Source: Dicyema japonicum (taxonomy: Eukaryota > Dicyemida > Rhombozoa > Dicyemidae). From it: 64,000 bases of DNA. Each line of letters begins with the position of its first letter. Position 1 is the stretch's first letter. The position numbers were made by a program, and so were the translations under genes. Under the pieces are notes generated by a model. The model was not told the DNA's origin. It did not search any database and saw only the letters and a list, made by a program, of their open reading frames with translations. Positions 46,085 to 57,190 of the stretch are shown here, piece by piece. The DNA lies in assembly GCA_011109175.1 (NCBI GenBank), contig RDEW01000021.1, positions 383,080 to 447,079 on the forward strand, written 5' to 3'.

Positions 46085-47300
46085 AGATTATTTATTTAAC
46101 ACCCAAGACCACGGTAAAACCAAACTAACTATCACGTGATCCCGATGCGTTCCATCGAAATCTTCATCTTTTCCCGGTGTTCCTCCCTCGTTCCCACACA
46201 AGCTCGTACTGGGCGGCTGACTGTATTTGCAGGGCCACCTTCTCACATGCCGGAGTTTAGTTTGATGAGGGCCTCCAGAGTAGTCGGTCCGGATCTGTGT
46301 CTCCCACAAGTCCACCGCTCCGTGACTCTGAAAGCCTTCTTTTGTACGTCCTCGATTTTCTTAGTATTCGTCCATGATAATGAAGGTCCCCACGAAGAAC
46401 ACGCGTACGAGAAGCATGGTTCAATGTATTGTTTGTAGATATTCATCAAGACCGGGTGGGTACCTGTCTTCCATATTCCAGATAAACATTTTAATACATT
46501 GATTTTATTTTCGCACTTCAGAACAATGTTTGTCACGTGTGATGACAAATATAAGTGCTTATCCGGTGTCACGCCCAGGATCTTCTGATATTTGCTGAAG
46601 GGGATTTCAACGTTGTCCAATTTTAAGGTGACAGTCTTCTTCCCCAATCTTTTGCCGAAGTAAACATAGACGTGACCGACTTCCTGGAATTTACTGTGAG
46701 TCGGTTCTTCATTACCCAGGCGTTGAGTCGGTACAGGTTAATGTGTAATTTTTCTGTAGCATTTTGGATATCCCGATCACGCGAGGCCAAAACAATGTCG
46801 TCCGCATATAAGAGAAGAATATTGTTATTGGATTCCGGTGTCGGGAGGTCGGCCAGGTATAAATTGAATAAAGCGGGAGATAAAGGAGATCCTTGGGGGA
46901 CACTGTTTGGGAGAAGACGCGAGACTGATTTCAGTCCTCCGAGGCCCTCCGTCCACTTAAGAGATTTGTTATCCATAGTTTAAGCTTCCCCGGGATCTCC
47001 GACTAAAAAATTTTCTTTGATAATATTTTTCTCAAAATAGAATCAAAGGCCTTGTTACTATCAATGGAACACAAGACTGTTTTCAAATGATTTGGTTTGT
47101 TTGAAAATCCATCTCTAATGAAGTTGGTTAATTTCTGTAGGTACGTTGGTGTAGAACAATCGCTCTTGAATCCGTGTTGAAAATCCTTCCAAAAATATAA
47201 TTGGAGATTACCACATGTGGACATATGGGGTGGAATATAAACTCCCAAGCCATGTAGAGACATGAATTGTCTATTGTAATTAACCCCCAGTGGATTCAAC
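46085..47300 (-). mobile_element. LINE-A copy (minus strand), RT through 3' end
   Basis: Minus strand: WKDFQHGFKSDCSTPTYLQK, VLCSIDSNKAFDS (motif A), LPNSVPQGSPLSPALFNLYL (B), LLYADDIVLASRDRDIQNAT (C), YQKILGVTPDKHLYLSSHV, YKQYIEPCFSYACSSWG and KAFRVTERWTCG. The element's 3' end reads GGGATCACGTGATAGTTAGT ... ACCGTGGTCTTGGGTGTTAAATAAA (46085-46140 reversed). Frameshifts near 46630 and 46990. A reasonably young copy, but a different subfamily from 22065-24540. Confidence 0.85.
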
Positions 47301-47509
47301 TCGTTTAATTAGTTATAATGTTTCCATTCGAACTCGTTCTTACAACTTTTCTTTAGCCTATGTCGTGTCATGTCAATCTGAAGATGACTTTGTAACGATT
47401 TTTCGGCTGACTTTTAAAGTTTCAAATTTTTGTCTTTTAATCGATCTAATTTCCATTAAGATTGCTAGAATTGTTATAAGCACGTGTTACTAACTATCGC
47501 ATACCAAAA

Positions 47510-47640
47510 ATCTGGTGGATTCTAGTGGATATTGCTGTCATTCATGTCGCAATTAGCTGTGAGTTCGATTCTCACACCGCTACCTACCTGGTAGATGGAT
47601 TCCGTAGTGCAAAATATTTTATTCAAATCCACAAAGTAAC
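47510..47640 (+). repeat. tRNA-like sequence, possible SINE head
   Basis: TGGATTCTAGTGGA resembles a pol III A box, and GTGAGTTCGATTCTCAC about 45 bases later is a perfect T-arm with B box (GTTCGATTC). No complete cloverleaf forms, so it is not a normal tRNA. It is followed by repeat B sequence in reverse orientation (47640-47725). Confidence 0.45.
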
Positions 47641-47725
47641 GACATTGTCCCCTCCGGAAGAATAGTGGGATTTTCTTGATACCGGCCAGGCATTGGGCGT
47701 CTCCTCAGTAAGGTGGATCCAATGA
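47640..47725 (-). repeat. Repeat B fragment
   Basis: CGGCCAGGCATTGGGCGTCT and AAGGTGGATCCAATGACACC match the reverse of 53465-53530. Confidence 0.6.
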
Positions 47726-47796
47726 CACCATCTGAAGGAAGGGAATAATTTATGACCAACTAGCAACATAGCACACATGGCGTCACTTTCAGGATT

Positions 47797-48075
47797 TATG
47801 TTTTTATAAAAAAAATAAAGTTCGTTATGAAAAGTATGATCCAAGTTGCTAAAAAAAAAGATAAAGTAAATTAGAAAAGACGATCCTCTTAAATCGCCTG
47901 GAATAATCCAAGACTCTTTTAAAAGATGTGTTGTTNTTTATGTTTTTAAAAAAAAATAAAGTTCGTTATGAAAAGTATGATCCAAGTTGCTAAAAAAAAA
48001 GATAAAGTAAATTAGAAAAGACGATCCTCTTAAATCGCCTGGAATAATCCAAGACTCTTTTAAAAGACGTGTTGT
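47797..48075. repeat. Direct duplication of about 139 bp around single N (47936)
   Basis: Both sides read AAAGTTCGTTATGAAAAGTA through ACTCTTTTAAAAGA almost identically. No gene. Confidence 0.85.
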
Positions 48076-48659
48076 TCCGAAAAAAGGGAGAGGGGATAAT
48101 TCCCAAACTCATATGGTGCTTACATCAGGAGGTGAATCCATGATCCTTTACTACACACAAAATTCAAAATGAATTAATGATTGAAAGGTTGTTTCGTCTG
48201 GAAGGGCCTTTATCTGAAACCTTTCTCTGGAAGAAATAAAACTAGCAATTGAGGATGTAAAAACAAAGCTCCTGGTTGGGACTTATACCAACAATGGTTC
48301 TCGAAAAGACGAACTTACCGCTAATTAATGGATTCTTGCCTCTGTTCGATTCCCTCTACTTGGAAGAGAACAATTGTAGATCAAATAAGGCCAATCAGTC
48401 TTATCTGGACTATTTCAGAGATTAGATTTAGATTTATGCTTCAATTAGTCTTCATCGGCTTCTGTACATCTCAATTCTTTACTACTTTCCGAATTTTCTA
48501 GTTTAAGCTGGTCGATCTCAAATTGAATGCTTTCTCAGCTTTTTCAATCAAAATACTTGATCCCTCAGTGATTTATTGTTTTTCTCTATCAGTTCATTTC
48601 CTTCTTATTAATTTGCTAGATAACTTCAGGTTCTCGAATTGTAACTTCAATTTATTAAT

Positions 48660-48865
48660 AGTCTTCCGAGTTCTCGCAAGAACTCAGCCGTCATTGGACC
48701 AACGGCTCCCGATGATTCGGTCGGAGGATTGCTTGCCAGAAAGAAAAGGGATCAACGAGAAGGGTTATGGCTAAGACAAAAGATTGGAATAGCCGTACTC
48801 CGAGGGAACTCGTTCGCAATCCACGCAGCAGGCTTCCTCAACTGACATTTGTTTAATTGTTAAAA
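48660..48865 (+). mobile_element. LINE-C 3' fragment
   Basis: About 90 percent like 13450-13650: GTTCTCGCAAGAACTCAGCC, GGATTGCTTGCCAGAAAG, AAGGGTTATGGCTAAGAC, CGCAATCCACGCAGCAGGCT, then the same stop and A-rich tail. Confidence 0.75.
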
Positions 48866-48979
48866 AATTTTTTGTATAAAAAAAAAATTATTAATAGTTC
48901 GCTTATTCTCATCCAAAATCCCACTTAAAGTCGACTGTTAGTCATTCAACTCGTTGAATTCAATTCTTCTATCTTTTCT

Positions 48980-49845
48980 GAAAAGTAAAAAAATTAATAA
49001 CTGAAAAGTGAAGCTATCATATCCCTTAAGATTTATCTTTTTTATTATTTAGATTTTTTGTGTGAATACAAAAAAAGTGCAACTATCTTTAATGAAAAGT
49101 GTTTTTATAACAGAGTATAAAATTTTAACTTTGTTAATTGTGTAGGCACCGTCGTTTCAAAATATTTGACATTTTGACGAATTACTGCACATTAATAGAT
49201 TTGATTAATTCTTTTTAATCAATCATCTTACTATAGACGGTTCTGCTTTTTAATCGTATACACTCACCAACATGTTTAAATTATATGTTTTTATCAAAAA
49301 TTTAATTTTATCTGAAAAAAAATAATTTAGATTTTTATGATTATTTCAAAATCTCGTTACCGTTACCTTTCAAACAGAGTCCCTCAAAAGTCTTTCCTCT
49401 TTTCGGCTTTGNGAAAAGTAAAAAAATTAATAACTGAAAAGTGAAGCTATCATATCCCTTAAGATTTATCTTTCTTATTATTTAGATTTTTTGTGTGAAT
49501 ACAAAAAAAGTGCAACTATCTTTAATGAAAAGTGTTTTTATAACAGAGTATAAAATTTTAACTTTGTTAATTGTGTAGGCACCGTCGTTTCAAAATATTT
49601 GACATTTTGACGAATTACTGCACATTAATAGATTTGATTATTTCTTTTTAATCAATCATCTTACTATGGACGGTTCTGCTTTTTAATCGTGTACACTCAC
49701 CAACATGTTTAAATTATATGTTTTTATCAAAAATTTGATTTTATCTGAAAAAAAATAATTTAGATTTTTATGATTATTTCAAAATCTCATTCCTGTTACC
49801 TTTCAAACAGAGTTTCTCAAAAGTATTTCCTCTCTCCGGCTTTGT
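48980..49845. repeat. Direct duplication of about 432 bp around single N (49412)
   Basis: The largest N-flanking duplication here: 48980-49411 and 49413-49845 are nearly identical AT-rich sequence without coding content. Confidence 0.88.
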
Positions 49846-50355
49846 TCAACTCCACCTGAGTAGTATTCCAGAGCTGGAAGATACGATGGTACAAAATGAT
49901 AATTTTGACCATAACACCCTGTTTTCTTGATTTGGCTAAAATTACTCAGCCAACTCCAAATAAGATCAAGTCAAAGGTAATACATGACCATATCTTTACC
50001 GAAACTATCCGAAGATTGGTTTGGAAGATCTCTTTCGAAGACTACCCTCGACATATAAACAAAAAGGGCCTTAGAAAAACTACGTTCTGAGCACTCCTTC
50101 CTTAGAGGAGAGTCGGTCTCTTTCCTTACATCAATCTAATTATCATTGATTCTACAAGAAGAATTCTCCACCAGTCCGGTGAACATCAATGAACTTTGCA
50201 AGCGTCCAGCACCAGGTGTTGGACGCCTAAGCATGGCCAGGCTCCTACAAGATAACAAGGTCGAGTTTATTTATTTATTTCATTATCATGGGGTTAATAA
50301 TTAAATTAATAAAAAGAGTAATTTTAAATAAATTATTTTTAAATTTAAATTTTCA
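49846..50355. other. Intergenic upstream of ARL8
   Basis: A 64-codon frame (49896-50090, +) is unrecognised. The last 130 bases before the ARL8 ATG are AT-rich and may hold its promoter or 5' UTR. Confidence 0.3.
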
Positions 50356-50954
50356 ATGAAAACTCTAATTTCAAATTTGTTTGGTCTTCGGAAACTTGAA
50401 ATAAACATATGTTTGGTCGGTCCCCTTTCATCTGGAAAGAGCTACTTTGCCAATTTATTGCACGTAAAAATAAATTAATAAGTTTAGAAAAATATTTTTT
50501 ACCCGGACACTATTCGCTCAATTGGTTCAACAATTCACGAATTTGAACTTAACGGGGTCAATATCAAACTTAATGACTTACCGGGGGCTGAATTTTATCG
50601 ATCCCTCTGGACCTTCGACTGTTTCTTGGCCGACGTTATAGTGTACCCATGTGACTCTATCATGAGATTTATGCTGGATTCGACTGATGGACAGGACATC
50701 ATGTCAGTCAGAGAAGAGCTTCACGATTTATTGCTGGAATTGGATTCAATCCCAATTCCTTTACTCATCATGGCAAATAAAGCAGATTTGCCTAAACCTT
50801 TGCATTATGAGGAACTCAAGTATTTGCTGTAGTTTTATTAAATACCATCACGAATAGGGAATTCAAAATGTACCTTTGTTCATGCAAGACAAGACAAAAT
50901 ATTGATGCTTGTGTTAAATGGATTCTGCTGTTTAGTAGAATTCGTAAATCTTGA
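50356..50954 (+). CDS. ARL8: ARL8-like small GTPase (lysosome positioning), divergent switch II
   Basis: Arf-like GTPase family; ARL8 recruits kinesin adaptors to lysosomes. ATG 50356 gives MKTLISNLFGLRKLEINICL, then the P-loop GPLSSGKS. After a 24-nt intron come TIRSIGSTIHEFELNGVNIK, LNDLPGAEFYRSLWTFDCF and ADVIVFMLDSTD (a second, in-frame 24-nt intron splits this), VREELHDLLLELDSIPIPLL, NKADLP (G4) and, after a third intron, YLCSCKTRQNIDACVKWILL (SCK, G5). TGA 50952-50954. The order and the SMWERYC-like and RNELHNLL-like blocks match ARL8 best. Odd: the WD.GGQ switch-II motif is NDLPGAE, so the catalytic Gln is missing, and the TVGFN switch-I motif is SIGST. It may be a slow or non-hydrolysing GTPase, or an ARL8 paralogue. 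Confidence 0.75.
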
Positions 50955-52215
50955 GCTTTTCTTAGTTTGAAGGATATTTGTTGATTTTAAATAATTATGC
51001 TTTCTCTTGATTTTTGCCACAGTTAAGCTCCTGGTAACATTTTTAGTTTTGAAAAAAGAACTCTGTTTTTTCATGAACATGTCGTTGGACTTGGGTGATA
51101 TTAAAAGCTTCGAACTACTGAAATGTCGGGTATTCGAAGCAGCATACCAATCAATTAGTTGCCATGCATATCAACATTTAGCTGGTTCCGTAGGTCGAAA
51201 GATGTCTCCGTTCTATTAGGCCAATGACTCGCTCAATTGTCTAAAATAACCTATTAACATTTTGAGTCATCAATTCTATGACTCATGGGTCAAACTTCAT
51301 AGGCAATAACTAACACATGATAGCAATTGAGTTGAAAAAAATGTAGTTAGGGAAAACCTCAGGCGTTGAGAAGACGTCTGGTTCTAGAAGTTCTTAATAA
51401 GCCAATGTGCTCAGGAATCTGACATAATTTGCTAAAAATCTAATGGCATTGTATCATTGAAGAGAAAACCTTTGATTTTGATTGACAGCTCAAAAAATAC
51501 AAGGATAGATCCAGAGGCTTATTCCAGATTTAATTCCGAAAAGCCTCAACTGAATATATCTGGATCATCCACTTTTAACCTGGATAACTTTCCAGGATAT
51601 CTGAAGGTAATCAATGAGTTAATGAACAACACGAAACGAGGAGGACCCTGGCACAATTATGTTCTGGAAACTTCCTCCTAAAATACGAATCGAAGAGGAA
51701 AATACAGAGGATAGTTCCGACCCCAATAAGAGTCTCCACAATGATGGGAGACAATCAAATAGCGTCAGTACACTAAATAAGGATCTCTTCTCTACGATCA
51801 ATGTGAAGTTTTTTGTCGGCCAAACTCTGTTGGTATCCGGTCCAAGATCACAAAGCTCCACTGTCCAGCCAAGTCATAGGTAGCCGAAGTATAGTCAAGT
51901 GTGGAGTCTAAAGCGGAATCTATAACAAATTTGAGTAGTTACATTGATGACTTTATGCTTCATAACAAGGACCGCGTCATATAAAAGAACACCTAATAAA
52001 CCGATTAGCAGTCAAAAACGTCCAAATGAGCCCAAATCTCACCAAATTCAGGTTTTTCTGTATAAACTGTATAAATTGGTCCTCAAGTAAGCACGTGTTC
52101 TCTAGTTCAAGCATAACGATCATATATTCGTGGATTTGTACAGTCTACCCTATATAAACGCATGACTGGCAGGCAATATTTAGAATATGAGTAATGGTTG
52201 AGGTGGTCCTTCTCG
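50955..52215. other. Unidentified open frames, no supported gene
   Basis: 51007-51219 (+), 51457-51681 (+) and 51659-51883 (+) are open. The last two overlap in different frames and could be neighbouring exons or a frameshifted LINE ORF1 upstream of the endonuclease fragment at 52250. No domain recognised. Confidence 0.3.
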
Positions 52216-52249
52216 AGTATTCAGTCTGGTAATGTCTACTGCACCAGGG

Positions 52250-52510
52250 AAGAAAGAATTTCAGTTTAATGACTTTTAATGTGGGAGGAATCATCTTTGG
52301 CAAGATCTACAGCATTACAGAGTGGCTGTTGTATTCCTTCAGGAAACTAAAGTATCCGGCGAACTTAATGAAGACTATGGGGATTACAGATTTCTGTTTC
52401 TGGGACCGGAAGTATGCACTGTGGAATGTCTTAGCACTACAACAGAAAGCATCAGAAAATCCAGGATTTGCATAATCCAGATATTGATTATCAATAAATT
52501 AGAAACTTGA
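52250..52510 (+). mobile_element. LINE APE-type endonuclease N-terminal fragment
   Basis: Frames around 52320-52450 encode VAVVFLQETKVSGELNEDYG followed by DYRFLFLGP, the LQET(W/K) and GYRF motifs that begin APE-like LINE endonucleases. Frame change near 52320. Confidence 0.6.
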
Positions 52511-52794
52511 AAATGCAAACGACTTAGATGTCCTTAGAAAAATCGGCTTCTCAAGAAGAACGTGGAGGAATCTGACACGAAGGATGGTTCACGATGTTGC
52601 AGAAGTGACAAGAAGATAACGCACACGTATGACATTCGAGCAGTAGAATAATGGGGTTGTGGTCACCAAAAAACCAAAACGGATATTACAAGTGGATAGT
52701 TCCATTAATGAGATAGAACGTAATATAAGGAGATACGAGTGCATCGGTAGTTCGTTGAAGAATCCTTTATGAGAACCTAGATTGTTGAGGATGA

Positions 52795-53220
52795 TCAGGT
52801 TACTGAGAAACTTGAGGATAAATTCCCCTGCATGATAAGTGCTGAACCATTGTGGTGTTTACCGCTCAGATCTCCGCAGATGATCGAGTTTTTTTTGTAT
52901 CGTAATTCGGATTTATAGAAAATGACACGGTTAATATTTATAAAAGATTGATCACCAGTGTAAAGAGCACTCCAAAAGCCTTTTTTATAATCGCTTTTAG
53001 AACGATATAGTTTCCGATTTTCCATAGCCCCAATAGGCTATCAGGTTGATTTTTTCTCACATTTCTTTAGCACAATAGAATAGAAACACATATGTGTGTA
53101 GAACATCAATCCCAAGATGTTTAGTCAATCTTAAATCGTAATGTTTCCGCTTCAATTGACATTTTCTTGTCCGTGGTAAATAGGGATGTATCGGATTACT
53201 TATAGATTAAGTCAATTGTC
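52795..53220 (-). mobile_element. LINE endonuclease/RT mosaic fragment
   Basis: Minus strand 52795-53025 contains NSIICGDLSGKHHNGSA, an APE-endonuclease GD(F/L)N.HH motif. 53040-53220 encodes a TSLFTTDKKMS...-like post-RT segment. The two parts come from different positions of the element, so this is a deletion or composite. Confidence 0.5.
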
Positions 53221-53464
53221 ATTTATCAATTGTTTCTTAGTTCATAGCTTGGAAGATCAGAGAACGAAGGTTATGCCCACTATAAGGCAATAATGTAAGA
53301 GAACTGCTATGGTAATTTGATCAACATACAAGGTGGTTTATATGTGGTATAGATATATAATTTATTTAAAAATTCTAATAATGTAACCACGTGGTTTTTA
53401 ATGTGGCCACGTGACACCATGTGGTGCTATGTGGCTAGTTTGTCAAAAAATATTTTCCTTCCAT

Positions 53465-53645
53465 CTGATGGCGTCACTGGATCCACCTTACTGAGGCCCA
53501 ATGCCGGCCGGCATCAAGAGGATTCAACTATTCTTCCCCGGGGGACTGGAGACAAGTTCTGAAATGATGGAACGAGTCAGGATTACGGAGTTAGTTAGTT
53601 TGGTTACCCTTGGTTTTTGGAATAAATTTAATTTAATTGACAGGA
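53465..53645 (+). repeat. Repeat B copy
   Basis: GGCGTCACTGGATCCACCTT, GCCGGCATCAAGAGGATTC, GGGACTGGAGACAAGTTC, GGAGTTAGTTAGTTTGGTTA, CCCTTGGTTTTTGGAATAAA. The most complete copy; related pieces at 16060, 29640, 47640 (reversed) and 62780 (reversed). Confidence 0.65.
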
Positions 53646-54100
53646 AGTTCAGGTGAAGTCCTTATTGCAAGAAATGTCTACCTAGAATTATGAGGGATGA
53701 GAGCATTCCTTTTTCTCGTAAAGATAACGAGGTAACTGACTTGAAAGACATTGGAAGCCTGATGTTTAGCACAGAGGAAGTGTCTGATAATGTAGGATCT
53801 TGTCTAGCCAAAATTGAAAGAACAAGGCAGATCGTCTGTCAGAATCTTTACGTATCAGATGATAGCCACCTTGTGAGCACCAAGAACTGAGGTTTGTGAT
53901 CTTATTAATTCAAAATTTTAAGTCGTTACGACATTCTTCCAAGTTCTCTTACATAGTAGACCATGCTAATGAGTATAAGTAACAACTAAGTATTTGGGGT
54001 CAAAAATTTTTTAGTAACGAAAGCATTTGTATCCGTAAACATTTCACTCTATGAATTGAGGAATCGAGCAATTATCAACTTTTTTTTATTAAAAATAATT
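53646..54100. other. No supported gene
   Basis: A 66-codon frame (53690-53890, +) is unrecognised. Otherwise AT-rich. Confidence 0.3.
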
Positions 54101-54115
54101 TGGACAAGACATTAG

Positions 54116-54790
54116 TTAGCTGCCACCCTCACTGCGTGGCTGTTCCTTCTCAGAATTGCGAGCGAAATTCGCTCTAACAGCCAGCGGCGTTCGCGGAGAT
54201 CTCCAGTGCATGAGGTTATCCGGTTTCAAAAATTCTAGAGTAGAGGTGAACTCTAGTGTAGAGGAAGAGTAGGATCCGGAAGTCTCCATAGCAAGGGGAG
54301 CAAATTGGACATTATCGGAAAGGTCGCCGTATTTTTCGAATTTGGCCTTCTCCGCCTTGACGGCTGCAGAGCAGGCCCTTGAAGCGCACTCGTGAAGATT
54401 GTTCGGGACAAACGTGTCTGTACTTGTCACGTCCCAAACAAGTGGTTCCCCGGCCTCAAAAAGAATTTGGTCATCCCGTCCGGTCGTTTCCCGTCACTTC
54501 TGCATAGCCCGACAGGTTCAAGAATGGCCGAGTATCCAGCAGCATCCATATCCAGCTTGACAATCTCATTCAGAACCTTGTGTTTTGGAGATCTGCCAGC
54601 GCTCCTCTTGCAGGCGAGAGGGTGCAGGCCATAGCAGTCTATCAGGACGCCACAGCGGCACGGGTGCACAGAGTTCCATTTGGGATGGCTTTAGCCAAGC
54701 TCCGCTCTCAGGGGAAGCCCCCGAAAGCAAACAACTTATTCGAAAATATTGGGCATCCACTTCCTTCGGAGTTACTTGCCGCAATATAGT
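54116..54790 (-). mobile_element. LINE-C copy with C-terminal Cys/His plus RPDG domain
   Basis: Minus strand: [59 protein letters not shown] and NHLFGT. After a frameshift near 54430: DVTSTDTFVPNNLHECA, EKAKFEKYGDLSDNVQFAPL and AMETSG. Same domain order as 36600-37620 but clearly diverged. Truncated at both ends. Confidence 0.7.
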
Positions 54791-54992
54791 AGAAATTTTA
54801 GATCAACAAAAGATATCCAAAATAATTAATTTAATTTCAAATAATAAAGTTAGTTTGAATAATTTAATTGTTAAGGTTTTTTGATTGTGGACGAAACAAA
54901 TGTTGGGATAAGCAATTTTGTTAATTGTCCATTTGGAACGTAGGCAAATTCGCAAAGCGCTTACAGAATAGATTGTATAAATCATAAAAATA
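54791..54992. other. AT-rich spacer
   Basis: Nothing recognised. Confidence 0.3.
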
Positions 54993-55225
54993 ATGAATTT
55001 CGTTGATCATTCCATTTCACCTTTAAATCATTCTTTGTTGGTTGCATGTCAGGCTACATCGTGCGCAGTGGAACGATCACTTTCGATTCTTAACAAAATC
55101 TTATCCAAGGATAGGAATTTTAAAGTGGATAATGTAAAATATTACTTAATTGTGAATAACTCTTGTCCATTCAAAATGGCCTCCATTCAAAATGGCCTCC
55201 AATTAATTTTTTCAGGTTTTGGATA
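54993..55225 (+). pseudogene. hAT-type transposase C-terminal fragment
   Basis: Encodes ACQATSCAVERSLSILNKIL followed by SKDRNFKVDNVKYYLIV, which matches the hATC signature (P.TS...ERSFS.LK.IL...R...F..EN+.K...+). A different hAT lineage from the ZBED5-like relics. The flanking foldback-like repeat starts inside it. Confidence 0.6.
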
Positions 55226-55985
55226 AGTTCATCAATAAACATCACGAGATTTTAGCGAAACGACATCTTTAGGTAAAAAAGTCATCTTTTTTAAATCTTA
55301 TAAAAATTGATTTTAACGGGTCCTATGGGTAAGTGGAACATTTTACCAAGGTCCATATCTCAATTGGAGGCTGGCACAACGGTTTTAGTACATTTGGACA
55401 CTAAACAAGATTCCAAGAAATTTTGTTGAGAAATTGATAAAAGAAGAAAGCATAATGATAAAATTCTTAAGATTACGAAATGGAGAAAAAATTCTTAGAA
55501 AAACTAAATATATCGCTTTATCTGAGAATACATTGAGATTTGTTTAAGAACAAATGTTACTTAACTTGGATCCGATAGAATAGATATTCAATTTAGTTGA
55601 ATATTTATTCTATTACATTTATAATTATTTTCTATTTTTCCTTTTGAAAATAAATCTTTCATTTTAAATTTAAATAAAAATATTTAATAAAATAAATGTT
55701 TACCTAAAGATGTCGAGGACCTTGGTAAATTGTTCCACTTACCCATAGGACCTGTTAAAATCAATTTTTATAAGATTTAAAAAAGATGACAATTTTACCT
55801 AAAGATGTCGAGGACCTTGGTAAAATCAATTTTTATACGATATAAAAAGATGACTCTTTTACCTAAAGATGTCGAGGACCTTGGTAAAATATCTCGTGAT
55901 GTCTATTGATGAACGTATCCAAAACCTGAGAAATTTTATTGGAGGCCATTTTGAATGGAGGCCGTTTTGAATGGGAACCGAATAA
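55150..55985. mobile_element. Foldback-like element: long inverted repeats around an AT-rich core
   Basis: The left arm (about 55165-55365: CAAAATGGCCTCCAATTAA ... GTTTTGGATAAGTTCATCAA ... CATCTTTAGGTAAAA ... CCTATGGGTAAGTGGAAC ... TTACCAAGGTCC) reappears reverse-complemented at about 55703-55975. The right arm contains three tandem copies of a unit with ACCTAAAGATGTCGAGGACC and TTGGTAAAAT (near 55702, 55796, 55859). A strong hairpin of about 200-bp arms. Confidence 0.75.
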
Positions 55986-56132
55986 CTCTATAAACGATGA
56001 ATAAAATTTCTTTAAATTTTCAAAAGCGAGTTTATATATGAAAAAAAGTAGTAACTAATATATTTTTTAGGTCAATTTTTAAAATTTTAAGATCAATTAA
56101 ATTGACTTTTTAAAGGCAATTTTTATTTTTTT

Positions 56133-56430
56133 AAGTCAATAAAAATGTTGCATTACTTATCACAAAGAAGGAAAAAAATGAAAAAGAACGGAGCTGACTT
56201 ATTGATCGCATTTCCTTACAAATCGTCATGGGGAAATGCGTTTTAAATTCAGTAAGTAGGAACTTGGAAAAAATATTTTTTTAAGTCAATAAAAATGTTG
56301 CCCTACTTATCACAAAGAGGGAAAAAATGAAAAAGAACGAAGCTGACTTATTGATCGCATTTCCTTACAAATCGTCAAAAGTAAGTAGGAACGTGAAATT
56401 AAGTAAGTAGGAACTTGGAAAAAAAATAAT
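56133..56430. repeat. Direct duplication, about 147 bp x 2
   Basis: AAGTCAATAAAAATGTTGC ... GAGCTGACTTATTGATCGCA ... GTAAGTAGGAACTTGGAAAA occurs twice with small indels. No gene. Confidence 0.8.
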
Positions 56431-56620
56431 TTTCATTCCATCTAAAACAAATTTTTAAGAATTGGGTACCCCCAATATTATTGTCAAAGCATCCAGTCAT
56501 ATATTACCGAGCATCCACACAAGAATGATATGGACAAATAATCTTATCAACATTATTAATCCACTAGTTCGCTTAGTTCAGTAATTTTTTGCACTGTGCA
56601 GACAAAACAGACAAAAAATC

Positions 56621-56692
56621 GCCCCCGGCCGGATTCGAACCAGCAACCTTGCGGTTAACAGCCGCACGCGCTAACCGTTGCGCCACGGAGGC
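56621..56692 (-). tRNA. tRNA-Asn (anticodon GTT)
   Basis: The 72-nt minus-strand sequence folds as a full cloverleaf. The acceptor stem is GCCTCCG/CGGGGGC with one T-G wobble, the D-arm is GGCGCAACGGTTAGCGC, the anticodon loop is CTGTTAA (GTT, Asn), and the T-arm GCTGGTTCGAATCCGGC has a canonical B box. No intron, CCA not encoded, as in eukaryotic nuclear tRNAs. Flanks are AT-rich. Confidence 0.96.
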
Positions 56693-56718
56693 TGTATGCT
56701 TATAAAATATTATTAGAT

Positions 56719-57113
56719 AAATATTCTAATTATTATTTAAGTAATCAAAACAGATCAAGTCAAATTAGAATTTAAATTTAATGAAAACCTTTAATAAACC
56801 CGTTGATGACTGTTTGTTGTGCATTTTGTCGAATCTATCTATATTCATTTATGATGACTGTTAGACAATTTATCGCAGTTCAAAACATATATAATATTGT
56901 CGTAATTGTTCTCGANAATATTCTAATTATTATTTAAGTAATCAAAACAGGTCAAGTCAAATTAGAATTTAAATTATAACGCAAACCTTTAATAAACCCG
57001 TTGATGAATGTTTGTTGTGTATTTTGTCGAATCTATCTATATTCATTTATGATAACTGTTAGACAATATATCGCAGTTCAAAACATATATAATATCCTCC
57101 TAATTGTTCTCGA
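56719..57113. repeat. Direct duplication of about 197 bp around single N (56916)
   Basis: Both copies run from ATATTCTAATTATTATTTAA to TTGTTCTCGA with about five differences. The right copy ends just downstream of the myosin light chain fragment. Confidence 0.87.
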
Positions 57114-57190
57114 TTAATCATTCGCAAATCGAACTGTGGTTGAAGTTATTAGTCCTGAGATCTCAATATACTTTCGTTTAGAAAATAGAC

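Noticed and set aside
47510-47590. Functional tRNA gene
   Set aside because: The T-arm is perfect but acceptor and anticodon stems do not pair; treated as a SINE-like head.
51457-51883. A two-exon host gene
   Set aside because: The frames overlap and no splice gives a convincing protein; proximity to a LINE endonuclease fragment suggests ORF1, but motifs are lacking.
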